A program made the translations under genes and the position numbers. A model generated the notes under the pieces. The model had not been told where the DNA came from, did no database searches, and was given only the letters and a program-made list of their open reading frames with translations. Source: CAYQAJ01 sp964415245 (GTDB taxonomy: Bacteria; Planctomycetota; Planctomycetia; Pirellulales; Pirellulaceae). Taken from it: 11,818 nt of DNA. This document shows positions 1 through 7,361 of the stretch, piece after piece. Location: positions 1 through 11,818 of the forward strand of contig CAYQAJ010000159.1 in NCBI GenBank assembly GCA_964415245.1, written 5' to 3'. Positions within the stretch are counted from its first letter, which is position 1; every line of letters begins with the position of its first letter.

Positions 1-50
1 GGGGACTGGCTCATTTTGCGCAGTCCGCGGAGCAAATTGTGCCTGTCCCC
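1..50. repeat. REP-like imperfect palindrome
   Basis: Two 19-nt arms (1-19 and 32-50) are inverted copies of each other at 16 of 19 positions. The outer bases are GGGGAC and GTCCCC, and the inner ends are TTTGC and GCAAA. The three non-pairing positions (7, 11 and 14 of the arm) are all T opposite T. The 12-nt centre contains the palindrome TCCGCGGA (24-31). The element lies 78 bp upstream of the kinase start and is not followed by a T tract, so it resembles a dispersed REP-type repeat more than a terminator. It touches the window edge, so its outer boundary and any neighbouring copy cannot be seen. Confidence 0.65.
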
Positions 51-128
51 TTCTCTGAGACGGTTTTTGGATAAGCTCTTAGTGGGCGGACGAGGCCGGA
101 CGGATCGCAAAGCCAGCGAGTCACGGGC

Positions 129-2396
129 ATGTCGTACGACTACACGCAACAACAGTCGACAAATGAGCTGAAGCATTCGCGCGAATTGAGCCAATCGCGC
201 TCTGCACCTCCCCTGCAAGTGTCCGGCTACGACATTCAGCAGTTTCTGGGCTCCGGCGCGTACGGCGAAGTGTGGGTTGGCGTCAATCGGACGACCGGAC
301 GGCGCGTGGCAATCAAGTTCTACACGCATCGCGGCGGTGTTGACTGGTCGCTGCTATCGCGCGAAGTCGAGAAGCTGGTCTTCCTCTCGGCCGACCGGTA
401 CGTAGTCCAATTGCTCGACGTGGGTTGGGATGCCGACCCGCCGTACTACGTAATGGACTACATCGAGAATGGCTCGCTCGAAGACCTGCTCAACGAGCGC
501 GGCTGTCTCCCGTTGGCCGATGCGCTCGAACTGTTTCGCGAAGTGTCGGTCGGGCTGATGCACCTACACGGTAAGGGAGTGCTGCACTGCGACCTGAAGC
601 CGGCCAACGTTTTATTGGATGCCGACCACAAGCCGCGGCTGGCGGACTTCGGCCAATCGCGCCTGTCGCACGAGCAGTCGCCGGCGCTCGGTACGCTCTT
701 CTATATGGCGCCCGAGCAGGCCGACCTCGAGGCCCTGCCCGACGCGCGGTGGGACGTGTACGCGCTGGGCGCGCTGCTCTATTGCATGCTGGTGGGCGAA
801 GCTCCACGCCGCAGCGACGACACCATCGGCAAGATCGAATCGGCCACCGACATGGGCGACCGCCTGGCCCGGTATCGCGAAGCGATGCGCTCGGGCAAAG
901 GGCCCTCCAAGCACCGCAAAGTGCCGGGCATCGACCGACACCTGGTCGACATCATCGACCGCTGCCTGGCGGTGAATCAGGAGCAGCGTTTCGCCAGCGT
1001 GCAGAGTGTCATCGAGGCCCTCGCGGCCCGCGATCGTGCCCGCATGCGGCGACCGCTGCAAGTGCTGGGGGTGGTCGGTCCGCTGCTGCTCTTGCTGGTC
1101 ATGGGCTTGTTTGGTTGGCGGGGCTACACGCAGGCCGTGAGCGAATCGCGGGCGGAAGTCGAGCGACGGGCGCGGGAAAGCAACGACTTTGCCGCCCAAT
1201 TCGCCGCCAAGCAGGTGGCGGTGGAGATCGATCGCTACTTTCGCGCGGTCGAGCAGGTGGTGCAGGACGACCAGTTCCGCGACGCGTTTCGCGAAACGAC
1301 CGAAAGCCCGGCACTGAGCGACCTGCTTGCGCAGCTCCAAGACCCGAACGACAACTCGCCCCCGGTGCAGGAGGTGCGCACCCAGTTTGTCAACCACCTT
1401 GATCGCCAGCGGCTGCAAGCGCTGACGGCGTCGCTGTTGGACGACCAGCGTTTTCCCGAGGCAGCAAGCTGGTTCGTGTGCGATGCGGCCGGAATGCAGA
1501 TCGCCGCCTCGTTTCGCGACGACCCGACCACCAAAACGATCGGCAAGAACTATGCGTGGCGGACCTACTTTCACGGCGAGGACGACGATCTGCGCGAGGC
1601 GAGCATGGTCGACGGTGAGAAGACGAGCCGCTACCTGCTCCCACCCCCGGGCAAGCACATTGAGCGTACCCACCTGTCCGCGGCTTTCCAGAGTACGGCC
1701 ACGGGCACGTGGAAGGTGGCGGTCTCCACGCCTATATTCGTCGACGGCCAGTTTCAGGGCCTGGTAGCGCTGACGGTCGAAATCGGAAACTTCATGCAGT
1801 TCCAGCGGACCGAGAAGCAGTTCGCCGTGCTGGTCGACGGTCGGCCGGGCGAGAACCAGGGCGTGATTCTGCAGCATCCGCTGTACGACGAAATTCTGCA
1901 GCGATACGAGCAGCTCCCCCCGCGGCTGGGGCCCGAACGCCGCTACCGAGTCGACCTCGACGACCCGGCGCTCGGCAAGCAGCAGGAAGAGGGCACCACG
2001 CTGCTCTATACCGACGTGCTAGGGGGCGACGAAGAGGGACAGGCTTATAACCAGAAGTGGATCGCCGTCAAGTCGCCCGTGCTGCTGGAACGGGGCCGCG
2101 CCTACGACCACGGGAGACGAGAATTGGTCGTCACGGGGTTGGCGGTGGTCGTGCAGGAAAGCTACGCGCCGGCCATCGCGCCGATTCGCGATCTGTCGTG
2201 GCGGCTGCTGCGCCTGGCGGGCGTGGCGATTCTAGCCGTCGTGCTGGTCGTGGGCGGGCTGTGGTATCTGGTCGTCCGCATGCTCCGCGAACCGCAAGCG
2301 CTCCCCCTCGCCTCGCCGCGAGTCCCCTCGGCCCCGACGCGCCTTTCCAGTCTGCCCACGGTGCCGGTGACCGTACGCGAGCGGAAGGAAGAGTAG
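129..2396 (+). CDS. Membrane Ser/Thr protein kinase with periplasmic Cache sensor
   Basis: A 755-residue eukaryotic-like (Hanks-type) kinase, predicted to phosphorylate Ser/Thr in the cytoplasm in response to a periplasmic ligand. The kinase domain spans about 34-300. Visible elements are the glycine loop GSGAYGEV (41-48), the VAIK lysine K63, the probable helix-C glutamate E79, HCDLKPAN (153-160, catalytic D155), DFG (173-175), APE (194-196) and DVYALG (209-214). Cys at 154 replaces the usual Arg, making it a non-RD kinase. A first membrane segment (about 309-330) leads to a region of about 360 residues with a dCache-like pattern (residues near 447-555: FVCDAAG, RTYF, then VAVSTPIF and GLVALTVEI). 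A second membrane segment (694-717) precedes a 38-residue Pro/Ser-rich tail. The start gives a complete kinase domain, though no strong ribosome-binding site precedes it. The ligand and targets are unknown. Confidence 0.93.
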   Translation: MSYDYTQQQSTNELKHSRELSQSRSAPPLQVSGYDIQQFLGSGAYGEVWVGVNRTTGRRVAIKFYTHRGGVDWSLLSREVEKLVFLSADRYVVQLLDVGWDADPPYYVMDYIENGSLEDLLNERGCLPLADALELFREVSVGLMHLHGKGVLHCDLKPANVLLDADHKPRLADFGQSRLSHEQSPALGTLFYMAPEQADLEALPDARWDVYALGALLYCMLVGEAPRRSDDTIGKIESATDMGDRLARYREAMRSGKGPSKHRKVPGIDRHLVDIIDRCLAVNQEQRFASVQSVIEALAARDRARMRRPLQVLGVVGPLLLLLVMGLFGWRGYTQAVSESRAEVERRARESNDFAAQFAAKQVAVEIDRYFRAVEQVVQDDQFRDAFRETTESPALSDLLAQLQDPNDNSPPVQEVRTQFVNHLDRQRLQALTASLLDDQRFPEAASWFVCDAAGMQIAASFRDDPTTKTIGKNYAWRTYFHGEDDDLREASMVDGEKTSRYLLPPPGKHIERTHLSAAFQSTATGTWKVAVSTPIFVDGQFQGLVALTVEIGNFMQFQRTEKQFAVLVDGRPGENQGVILQHPLYDEILQRYEQLPPRLGPERRYRVDLDDPALGKQQEEGTTLLYTDVLGGDEEGQAYNQKWIAVKSPVLLERGRAYDHGRRELVVTGLAVVVQESYAPAIAPIRDLSWRLLRLAGVAILAVVLVVGGLWYLVVRMLREPQALPLASPRVPSAPTRLSSLPTVPVTVRERKEE

Positions 2397-2421
2397 GTCC
2401 CGTCTGCCGGACGGGACCTTG
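2395..2421 (+). terminator. Hairpin terminator of the kinase gene
   Basis: A perfect 10-bp stem (AGGTCCCGTC, 2395-2404, with GACGGGACCT, 2410-2419) closes a 5-nt loop TGCCG. The stem begins inside the kinase stop codon TAG (2394-2396). It is followed by only TTG rather than a long T run, so intrinsic termination would be imperfect. A related hairpin on the other strand at 2497-2523 serves the converging gene. Confidence 0.65.
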
Positions 2422-2496
2422 TCTGCTAGCCGCATTCGTGAGAGTGCAGCCGGTCCCGGTTGAGGGGGATGAACTCTTGCGACTTCACCGGCGGGT

Positions 2497-2523
2497 CAAG
2501 GTCCTGCTCGGCAAACAGGACCT
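2497..2523 (-). terminator. Hairpin terminator of the DUF1501 gene
   Basis: Read on the minus strand, 2523 to 2497, this is a 27-nt near-copy (22 of 27 identical) of the hairpin at 2395-2421. It has the same loop TGCCG and the same trailing TTG. The stem is 10 bp with one G-T wobble. It starts 42 nt after the DUF1501 stop and faces the right way to terminate that transcript. Two C-G pairs of the first copy are T-A pairs here. Confidence 0.6.
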
Positions 2524-2565
2524 ACATCGGGGGACCGCAGGATTACGAATATCACCGCGCGGGTA

Positions 2566-4074
2566 TCATGCCAGCACGTCATCGATCACCTTGCCGTGTA
2601 CGTCCGTCAGCCGGCGTTCGATGCCGTTGTGATAGAAGCTGAGCCGCTTGTGATCCAGACCCAAGAGGTGCAGGATCGTGGCGTGCAGATCGTAAACGGT
2701 GGCCACGTTCTCGACCGCGCGGTAGCCGAACTCGTCGGTGGCGCCGTAACTGAACGGTGCCTTCACCCCGGCCCCGGCCAGCCAGCAGGTGAAACCGCTC
2801 GGGTTATGGTCGCGGCCCGAGGCACCTTTCTGGAAGGTGGGCATGCGGCCGAACTCGGTGCACCATACCACCAGCGTGTCGCGCAACAGGCCGCGCTCCT
2901 TCAAGTCGACCAGCAGCGCTGCGGCCGGTTGATCGAGGATGGCCCCGTGCACGTCGTATTGCTCCTTGAGCTTGCGGTGGCCGTCCCAGTTGCCGACTCC
3001 CTCGCCCATGGCGTAGGCGCCGTGGAAAAGCTGCACGAAGCGCACGCCGCGCTCTAATAGCCGCCGCGCCAAAATGCAGTTGCGGGCAAAGCCAGCCTTG
3101 TTGGCGTTCGACGCGTCGTCGGCGCCGTAGGTGCGCAGCACGTGCTCGGGCTCGGTCGACAAGTCGGTCACGGCCGGCACGCTGAGCTGCATTCGCGCGG
3201 CGAGTTCGTAGCCGGCGATGCGGGCCGCCAGATCGGTGTCGTGGGGGAATCGGGCCAGGTGCCGCTCGTTGAGCATCCGCAGGAAGTCGCGCGTGGCGAC
3301 GTCGGCATCGGGTTTCACGGAAGCTGGAAGAGCAAGGTGCCGTATCGGCTCGGTGGCGTTAAATGGTGTTCCCTGGAACGCGGCCGGCAAAAACCCGGCG
3401 CCCCAGTTGTTCACACTCGACTGCGGCACGCCCCGCGGGTCGGGGATGGCCACAAACGCGGGCAGATCCTGGTCGAACGTGCCCAGCGCGTAGCTCACCC
3501 AAGCGCCCATGCTCGGGAAGCCGTCGACCGTGAAACCGGTCGACATGAAGTTCTCGCCCGGTCCGTGCGTGTTGGTGCGGCTGGTCATGCTGTGGAGGAA
3601 GCACATGTCGTCGGCCAACTCGCCCATCTTGGGCAACAAGTCGCTGGTCCACTTGCCGCACTGGCCGCGCTGGCGAAATGCGTACGGGCTCTTCGCCAGT
3701 CCGCCTTGCTCTCCCTGGAACGTGATCAAGTTCTCGTTGCCCGGCATCGGCTGGCCGTCGCGGGCGACGAGCTCGGGCTTGTAATCCCAAGTGTCGAGAT
3801 GGCTGCACGCGCCGCTGCAAAAGATGAGAAGCACGCGGTTCGCCTTCGCGGCGAAGTGGCTCTCGCGCGGCGCATGGGGTTGAGCCGGGTCGATCTCGGG
3901 GCGAATGGGCGACGTTTGCTCATCGGCGAGCACTCCTTGCGTCGCGAGCATGTGCAACAGCGCGACACTCCCCAGCCCGCTCCCCAGATGCCCCAGGAAG
4001 CTGCGGCGATCCAGGAGCCGCATGCCGGACGGTGATACTGAGCGGTTGTGATTCATTGCATCGCGTCGGGGCAT
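2566..4074 (-). CDS. DUF1501 family protein, Tat-exported
   Basis: A 502-residue protein of the DUF1501 family, which is expanded in planctomycetes, related in fold to alkaline phosphatases/sulfatases, and of unproven activity. The N-terminus has a twin-arginine signal: RRSFLG at 23-28, then a hydrophobic stretch to about 45, which predicts folded export. Family signatures include the strand and metal-site-like segment CSGACSHLDTWDYKPE (86-101), the HGPGENF block (170-176), and near the C-terminus WCTEFGRMP, GRDHNPSGF, YGATDEFGY and RLTDVHGKVI. The length is normal for the family and it appears intact. ATG at 4074 was taken as the start; M7 (4056) is also possible, and neither has a clear ribosome-binding site. 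It lies 105 bp downstream of the DUF1549/1553 gene on the same strand, the usual planctomycete pairing, so the two are probably cotranscribed and may act together in the cell envelope. Confidence 0.93.
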   Translation of the reverse strand: MPRRDAMNHNRSVSPSGMRLLDRRSFLGHLGSGLGSVALLHMLATQGVLADEQTSPIRPEIDPAQPHAPRESHFAAKANRVLLIFCSGACSHLDTWDYKPELVARDGQPMPGNENLITFQGEQGGLAKSPYAFRQRGQCGKWTSDLLPKMGELADDMCFLHSMTSRTNTHGPGENFMSTGFTVDGFPSMGAWVSYALGTFDQDLPAFVAIPDPRGVPQSSVNNWGAGFLPAAFQGTPFNATEPIRHLALPASVKPDADVATRDFLRMLNERHLARFPHDTDLAARIAGYELAARMQLSVPAVTDLSTEPEHVLRTYGADDASNANKAGFARNCILARRLLERGVRFVQLFHGAYAMGEGVGNWDGHRKLKEQYDVHGAILDQPAAALLVDLKERGLLRDTLVVWCTEFGRMPTFQKGASGRDHNPSGFTCWLAGAGVKAPFSYGATDEFGYRAVENVATVYDLHATILHLLGLDHKRLSFYHNGIERRLTDVHGKVIDDVLA

Positions 4075-4090
4075 CTATTGTTTCGCTCGC

Positions 4091-4166
4091 AAAAAAAGGG
4101 GTCGGGAGTCTATGACCGGAACGGCCCGCAGGGTGCTTCGCATCAAGTGCTCCTGACCCCCTTTTT
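4091..4166. repeat. Long-loop palindrome with A/T-tract ends between two operon genes
   Basis: The arms 4091-4108 (an A7 tract, then GGGGTCGGGAG) and 4150-4166 (CTCCTGACCCCC, then T5) pair along about 16 positions, with one G-T wobble and one mismatch. They enclose a 41-nt loop. An A tract on one side and a T tract on the other means an RNA from either strand would form a stem followed by U residues. It fills most of the 105-bp gap between the DUF1549/1553 gene and DUF1501. It could therefore attenuate read-through, or be a dispersed REP-type repeat that landed there. It is unrelated in sequence to the element at 1-50. Confidence 0.6.
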
Positions 4167-4179
4167 CGCTCCTTTTCGC

Positions 4180-7062
4180 CTAGGGCACAAACAAAAACTC
4201 GTTGGCGTTGAACATCGCGCGGCACAGCGCTGCCAGACCATACTTTTGCACCAGCTCGCCGGCGCGGTCGGCTTCCACTTCGTCGGGCGCGCGGCCGAGC
4301 GTGAGCAGAAACGCGGCGCGAATTTGGTCGGGCACCGACTCGCCGACTTCTTCATTCACGCGCCGGGCCAAGATGTCGGCTTGCTCCACCACGAATCCGC
4401 TGTTCAATAAATCGAGCGCCTGCACGGGTGTCGTCGAGCTGCTTCGTCGGGGAGCGGGCTGGCCGGCGTCGGGGCAGTCGAACGAGCCGAACACGGCGTC
4501 GCGCTCCATTCGAATGTGCTGCATGTAGAGCATCCGCCGCCACTCGGCCGGTCCCCAATTCTCTTTTGGCTGATAGACGCGAACATAGTTGTCGTTCGGC
4601 GCGAAGGCGGAAAAGCCGGGTCCGTACATCGCCAGGTCAATCGCGCCGCTGGCCGCCAGAATGTTGTCGCGAATCGCTTCCGCTTCCAGCCGCCGCGGCG
4701 CGAACCGCCACAGCAGCAGGTTGTCGGCGTCGCGAGCCAGTGCGTCGGCACTGGCCGCGCCGGCCTGGCGGTAGGTCGACGAGCAGACGATCAACCGATG
4801 CATCCGCTTGAGCGACCACCCGCTGCCGATCAGTTCGCTCGCCAGCCAATCGAGCAATTCAGGGTGAGTGGGCTGCGCCCCGTTGGCGCCAAAGTCGCTC
4901 GGCGTGGCGACAATGCCCCGCCCGAAGTGATAGTGCCACAGCCGGTTCACGGCCACGCGGGCGGTGAGCGGGTTCTTTTCGCTGGTGACCCATTCGGCCA
5001 ATGCGATCCGCCGCTGCTGCTCGGGCGCATCGGCCGGTAGCTCGAATCCACCCAACACCTCGGGCGCCGACGGCACCACCTGTTCGCGCTTTTGCAGTGG
5101 ATCGCCCCGGTACAGACGATACGTCGCCTCCGGTTGGACGAACGTTCCCGCGTACACGATCGCGCCGGGCTGAATGAGCCGCGCAAGTTGTGCGTCGAGC
5201 GATTTCCACTCGTCGATCAGGGCTCGTGCGCGTGGAAGGGCATCATCCGACAAGCCGTCGAGCCGGTAGAGCGCTGCCCCCACGTCGGCGTTGCCGAAAG
5301 GAACGCGGCTATTCGAATCGGCCACCACCTGCCACTGGTCGGGCTCGGTCGCCACTTCGATTACGTACTCGGTTGCCAGCCGGTCGGCGTACTTCTCCTC
5401 GCGATCGCGGCCCCAGACGATGCGGTCGATTACGGCCGTTTCGGGCAGCTCAATCTGCACCCAGCCCTTGCCCGTTTCGTTGGATATCCAGCTTTGCGAG
5501 TTTCCGTATTTGCCATTGTTGATGTGCGGGAGCTGGTGGATGGGATTTCCCTGGTAATCGCCCGACGACGTGGCCATCACTCCGCGCGATGCCAGGGCCA
5601 CGTTCTCGGGTGACGTACCATCGATGGCAGTCGAAAAAACTTCGAGCTCGTCGATGCACGGCTCGTACAGGTTGGTGGCTTGCACCGTGAAGCGCACGAA
5701 CCGCGCCGTGATCGGCGCAAATCGTTCCTCGTTCATTTTCGCATTGACGGCCGGGCGCAATCGCGGCAGCGGCGGGTCGAACGCTTCGAGCTGTGCCTTG
5801 ACTGCCGCGACGCGCTGGCGCAGCGCATCGACCTCTTGCCTGGTCTGCGGCGAGATCGGCGTGGCGAGCGGCCGTTCGCCGTGCTGCACGCCGGCCAGCA
5901 CCGCCTGCAACGCGTAAAAGTCGCGCTGTGTGATCGGGTCGAACTTGTGGTTGTGGCAGCGGGCGCAGCCGAGAGTCAGTCCCAACAGTGCGCCGCCGGT
6001 CGTGCCGATCATGTCGGCCAATTCATCCTGACGCTGCATGAGGGTGAGGTTGATGTCCGGACTTTTCACCGTGTCATACGGCCCCGCCACAAGAAAACCG
6101 GTGGCGGCGTCTTCCCCTACAGCGTCGCCCGCTATCTGCTCCCGCACGAAGCGGTCGTACGGCTTGTCGCGATTCAGCGCCGCGATGACCCAGTCGCGGT
6201 AGCGATAGGCGTTGGGGCGTTCGACGTTCGTCTCGAACCCGTTGGTCTGGGCGAAACGCACCACGTCGAGCCAGTGCTGTGTCCAGCGTTCACCGTAGCG
6301 CGGGCTGGCCAGCACGCGGTCGACCAGCCGTTCGTACGCATCGGGCCGATCGTCTTTGACAAACCGTTGTACGTCGTCGGGCGATGGGGCAAGTCCCACC
6401 AGGTCGAGATACAAACGGCGGATGAGAGTCGGCCGATCCGCGGATGGTGAAGGAGAAAGCGCCGCTTCTTCGAGACGACGGACGATGAAGGAGTCGATCG
6501 GAGATTCAATTGAAAACCCCGCAGTCGTCGCTGCGTCAATCGAAGTCGACGGAACCACCGGCCGCCGAATCGTCTGCAGCGACCAGTGATCGCTCTTCAA
6601 CGGCGCTTCGCCAACCACACCGCTTGCGGTTTCGCGCTCCCCCGCGCCAAATCGCGCTCCCGCGTCAATCCACGCCCTCAGGGTCGCCACTTCGTCGTCG
6701 GTCAGCCGCCGTCCCTCGGCAGGCATAACGACGTCGCCCTCGGGGTCGGCGACCACCTTGATGAGGAAGCTCGCGCCGCTGTCGCCCGGCACGATGGCGC
6801 GTTCGCCCAGCTCGCCGCCTCGGAGCGCCGCATCACGACGATCGAGTCGCAGGCCGCTTTCCTGCTTGTCGGCACCGTGGCACTTGAAACAATGCCCGGC
6901 CAGGATGGGGCGGACGTCGCGCCCGAAGTCGACCTTGCGATCGGCCAGTTCGGCTGGTTCATCCGCCCGGGCAGCCATGTGCGACTGAGCAGCCAGAAGC
7001 GCCGTCAGCGCAACCGCGGCCATGGCCACACGAAAACCAATAGTCGGAAAACGGTTCCTCAC
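4180..7062 (-). CDS. PSCyt1-DUF1549-discoidin-DUF1553 secreted protein
   Basis: A 960-residue exported protein with the planctomycete cytochrome architecture. The chosen start is GTG at 7062, because AGGGGGAG lies 6 nt upstream and the first 35 or so residues then form a clean Sec signal ending ARA before DEP. An open extension back to 7251 adds 63 residues that look non-coding. Domains: PSCyt1 (about 45-110) with heme motif CFKCH (58-62); DUF1549 (about 188-395) ending in a second heme-type motif CARCH (366-370); a short heptad-like helix (407-430); an F5/8 type C (discoidin-like) carbohydrate-binding-type domain (about 449-595); and DUF1553 (about 690-960), with NPLTARVAVNRLWHYHFGRG as its hallmark. 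The family is thought to act in the envelope with DUF1501 partners, possibly on polysaccharides or in electron transfer. The reaction is unknown. It is the upstream gene of the minus-strand pair. Confidence 0.93.
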   Translation of the reverse strand: MRNRFPTIGFRVAMAAVALTALLAAQSHMAARADEPAELADRKVDFGRDVRPILAGHCFKCHGADKQESGLRLDRRDAALRGGELGERAIVPGDSGASFLIKVVADPEGDVVMPAEGRRLTDDEVATLRAWIDAGARFGAGERETASGVVGEAPLKSDHWSLQTIRRPVVPSTSIDAATTAGFSIESPIDSFIVRRLEEAALSPSPSADRPTLIRRLYLDLVGLAPSPDDVQRFVKDDRPDAYERLVDRVLASPRYGERWTQHWLDVVRFAQTNGFETNVERPNAYRYRDWVIAALNRDKPYDRFVREQIAGDAVGEDAATGFLVAGPYDTVKSPDINLTLMQRQDELADMIGTTGGALLGLTLGCARCHNHKFDPITQRDFYALQAVLAGVQHGERPLATPISPQTRQEVDALRQRVAAVKAQLEAFDPPLPRLRPAVNAKMNEERFAPITARFVRFTVQATNLYEPCIDELEVFSTAIDGTSPENVALASRGVMATSSGDYQGNPIHQLPHINNGKYGNSQSWISNETGKGWVQIELPETAVIDRIVWGRDREEKYADRLATEYVIEVATEPDQWQVVADSNSRVPFGNADVGAALYRLDGLSDDALPRARALIDEWKSLDAQLARLIQPGAIVYAGTFVQPEATYRLYRGDPLQKREQVVPSAPEVLGGFELPADAPEQQRRIALAEWVTSEKNPLTARVAVNRLWHYHFGRGIVATPSDFGANGAQPTHPELLDWLASELIGSGWSLKRMHRLIVCSSTYRQAGAASADALARDADNLLLWRFAPRRLEAEAIRDNILAASGAIDLAMYGPGFSAFAPNDNYVRVYQPKENWGPAEWRRMLYMQHIRMERDAVFGSFDCPDAGQPAPRRSSSTTPVQALDLLNSGFVVEQADILARRVNEEVGESVPDQIRAAFLLTLGRAPDEVEADRAGELVQKYGLAALCRAMFNANEFLFVP

Positions 7063-7068
7063 AAGCGA

Positions 7069-7076
7069 CTCCCCCT
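7069..7076 (-). promoter_or_regulatory. Shine-Dalgarno that fixes the GTG start at 7062
   Basis: On the minus strand AGGGGGAG ends 6 nt before GTG (7062-7060). It is the only convincing ribosome-binding site in the window. It supports the internal GTG over the ATG at 7251 and the ATG at 7023; the latter would delete the charged n-region of the signal peptide. Confidence 0.65.
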
Positions 7077-7272
7077 CACGGCCACCCGTACGATGCCAGT
7101 TCGGCCGCGACCGCCATTGTAAAGCGGCGCCGAGAGAATCGCAAAACCGGGCATGGTGGCGGGCTGGGCACACTGCGCCTAGAATCGTCGATTGGCGTCC
7201 ACACGGGCGCAGGAAAACCAAGGACCTTTCTTTCCGCTCCGGAACGGCCACCTATGTCCTGGTCGCACGAAA

Positions 7273-7300
7273 CAACGGACAACTGACAACGGGCAACTGA
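7273..7300. repeat. Four tandem heptamers, CAAC(G/T)G(A/G)
   Basis: Four consecutive 7-nt units read CAACGGA, CAACTGA, CAACGGG and CAACTGA. They can also be read as a 14-nt unit repeated twice with one mismatch (A7279 versus G7293). The array lies in the divergent region between the DUF1549/1553 gene and the cyclase gene, 61 bp upstream of the cyclase start. The other divergent-region sequence (7063-7272 and 7301-7361) holds a 7-bp inverted repeat (7301-7307 with 7318-7324) but no promoter box I could defend. Confidence 0.7.
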
Positions 7301-7361
7301 CGGCCTCCGCGCAAAGTGAGGCCGTTTCTAACCGCTTCGCGCCGAAGCACTCCGCACGATC

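Noticed and set aside
612..1877. Long minus-strand frame (421 codons) opposite the kinase
   Set aside because: This is an in-register antisense shadow of the kinase/Cache gene. No domain pattern is visible.
3142..4035. Long plus-strand frame (297 codons) opposite DUF1501
   Set aside because: This is an antisense shadow of a clear DUF1501 gene in GC-rich DNA. Its composition is Arg/Ala/Val/His-rich without motifs.
7063..7251. N-terminal extension of the DUF1549/1553 gene from ATG 7251
   Set aside because: The extra 63 residues have no family match and would place a signal peptide internally. A good Shine-Dalgarno sits before GTG 7062.
7301..7324. 7-bp inverted repeat CGGCCTC/GAGGCCG upstream of the cyclase
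   Set aside because: A short stem with a 10-nt loop is easily expected by chance at this GC content. There is no T tract and no second copy, so I do not call it an operator or terminator.
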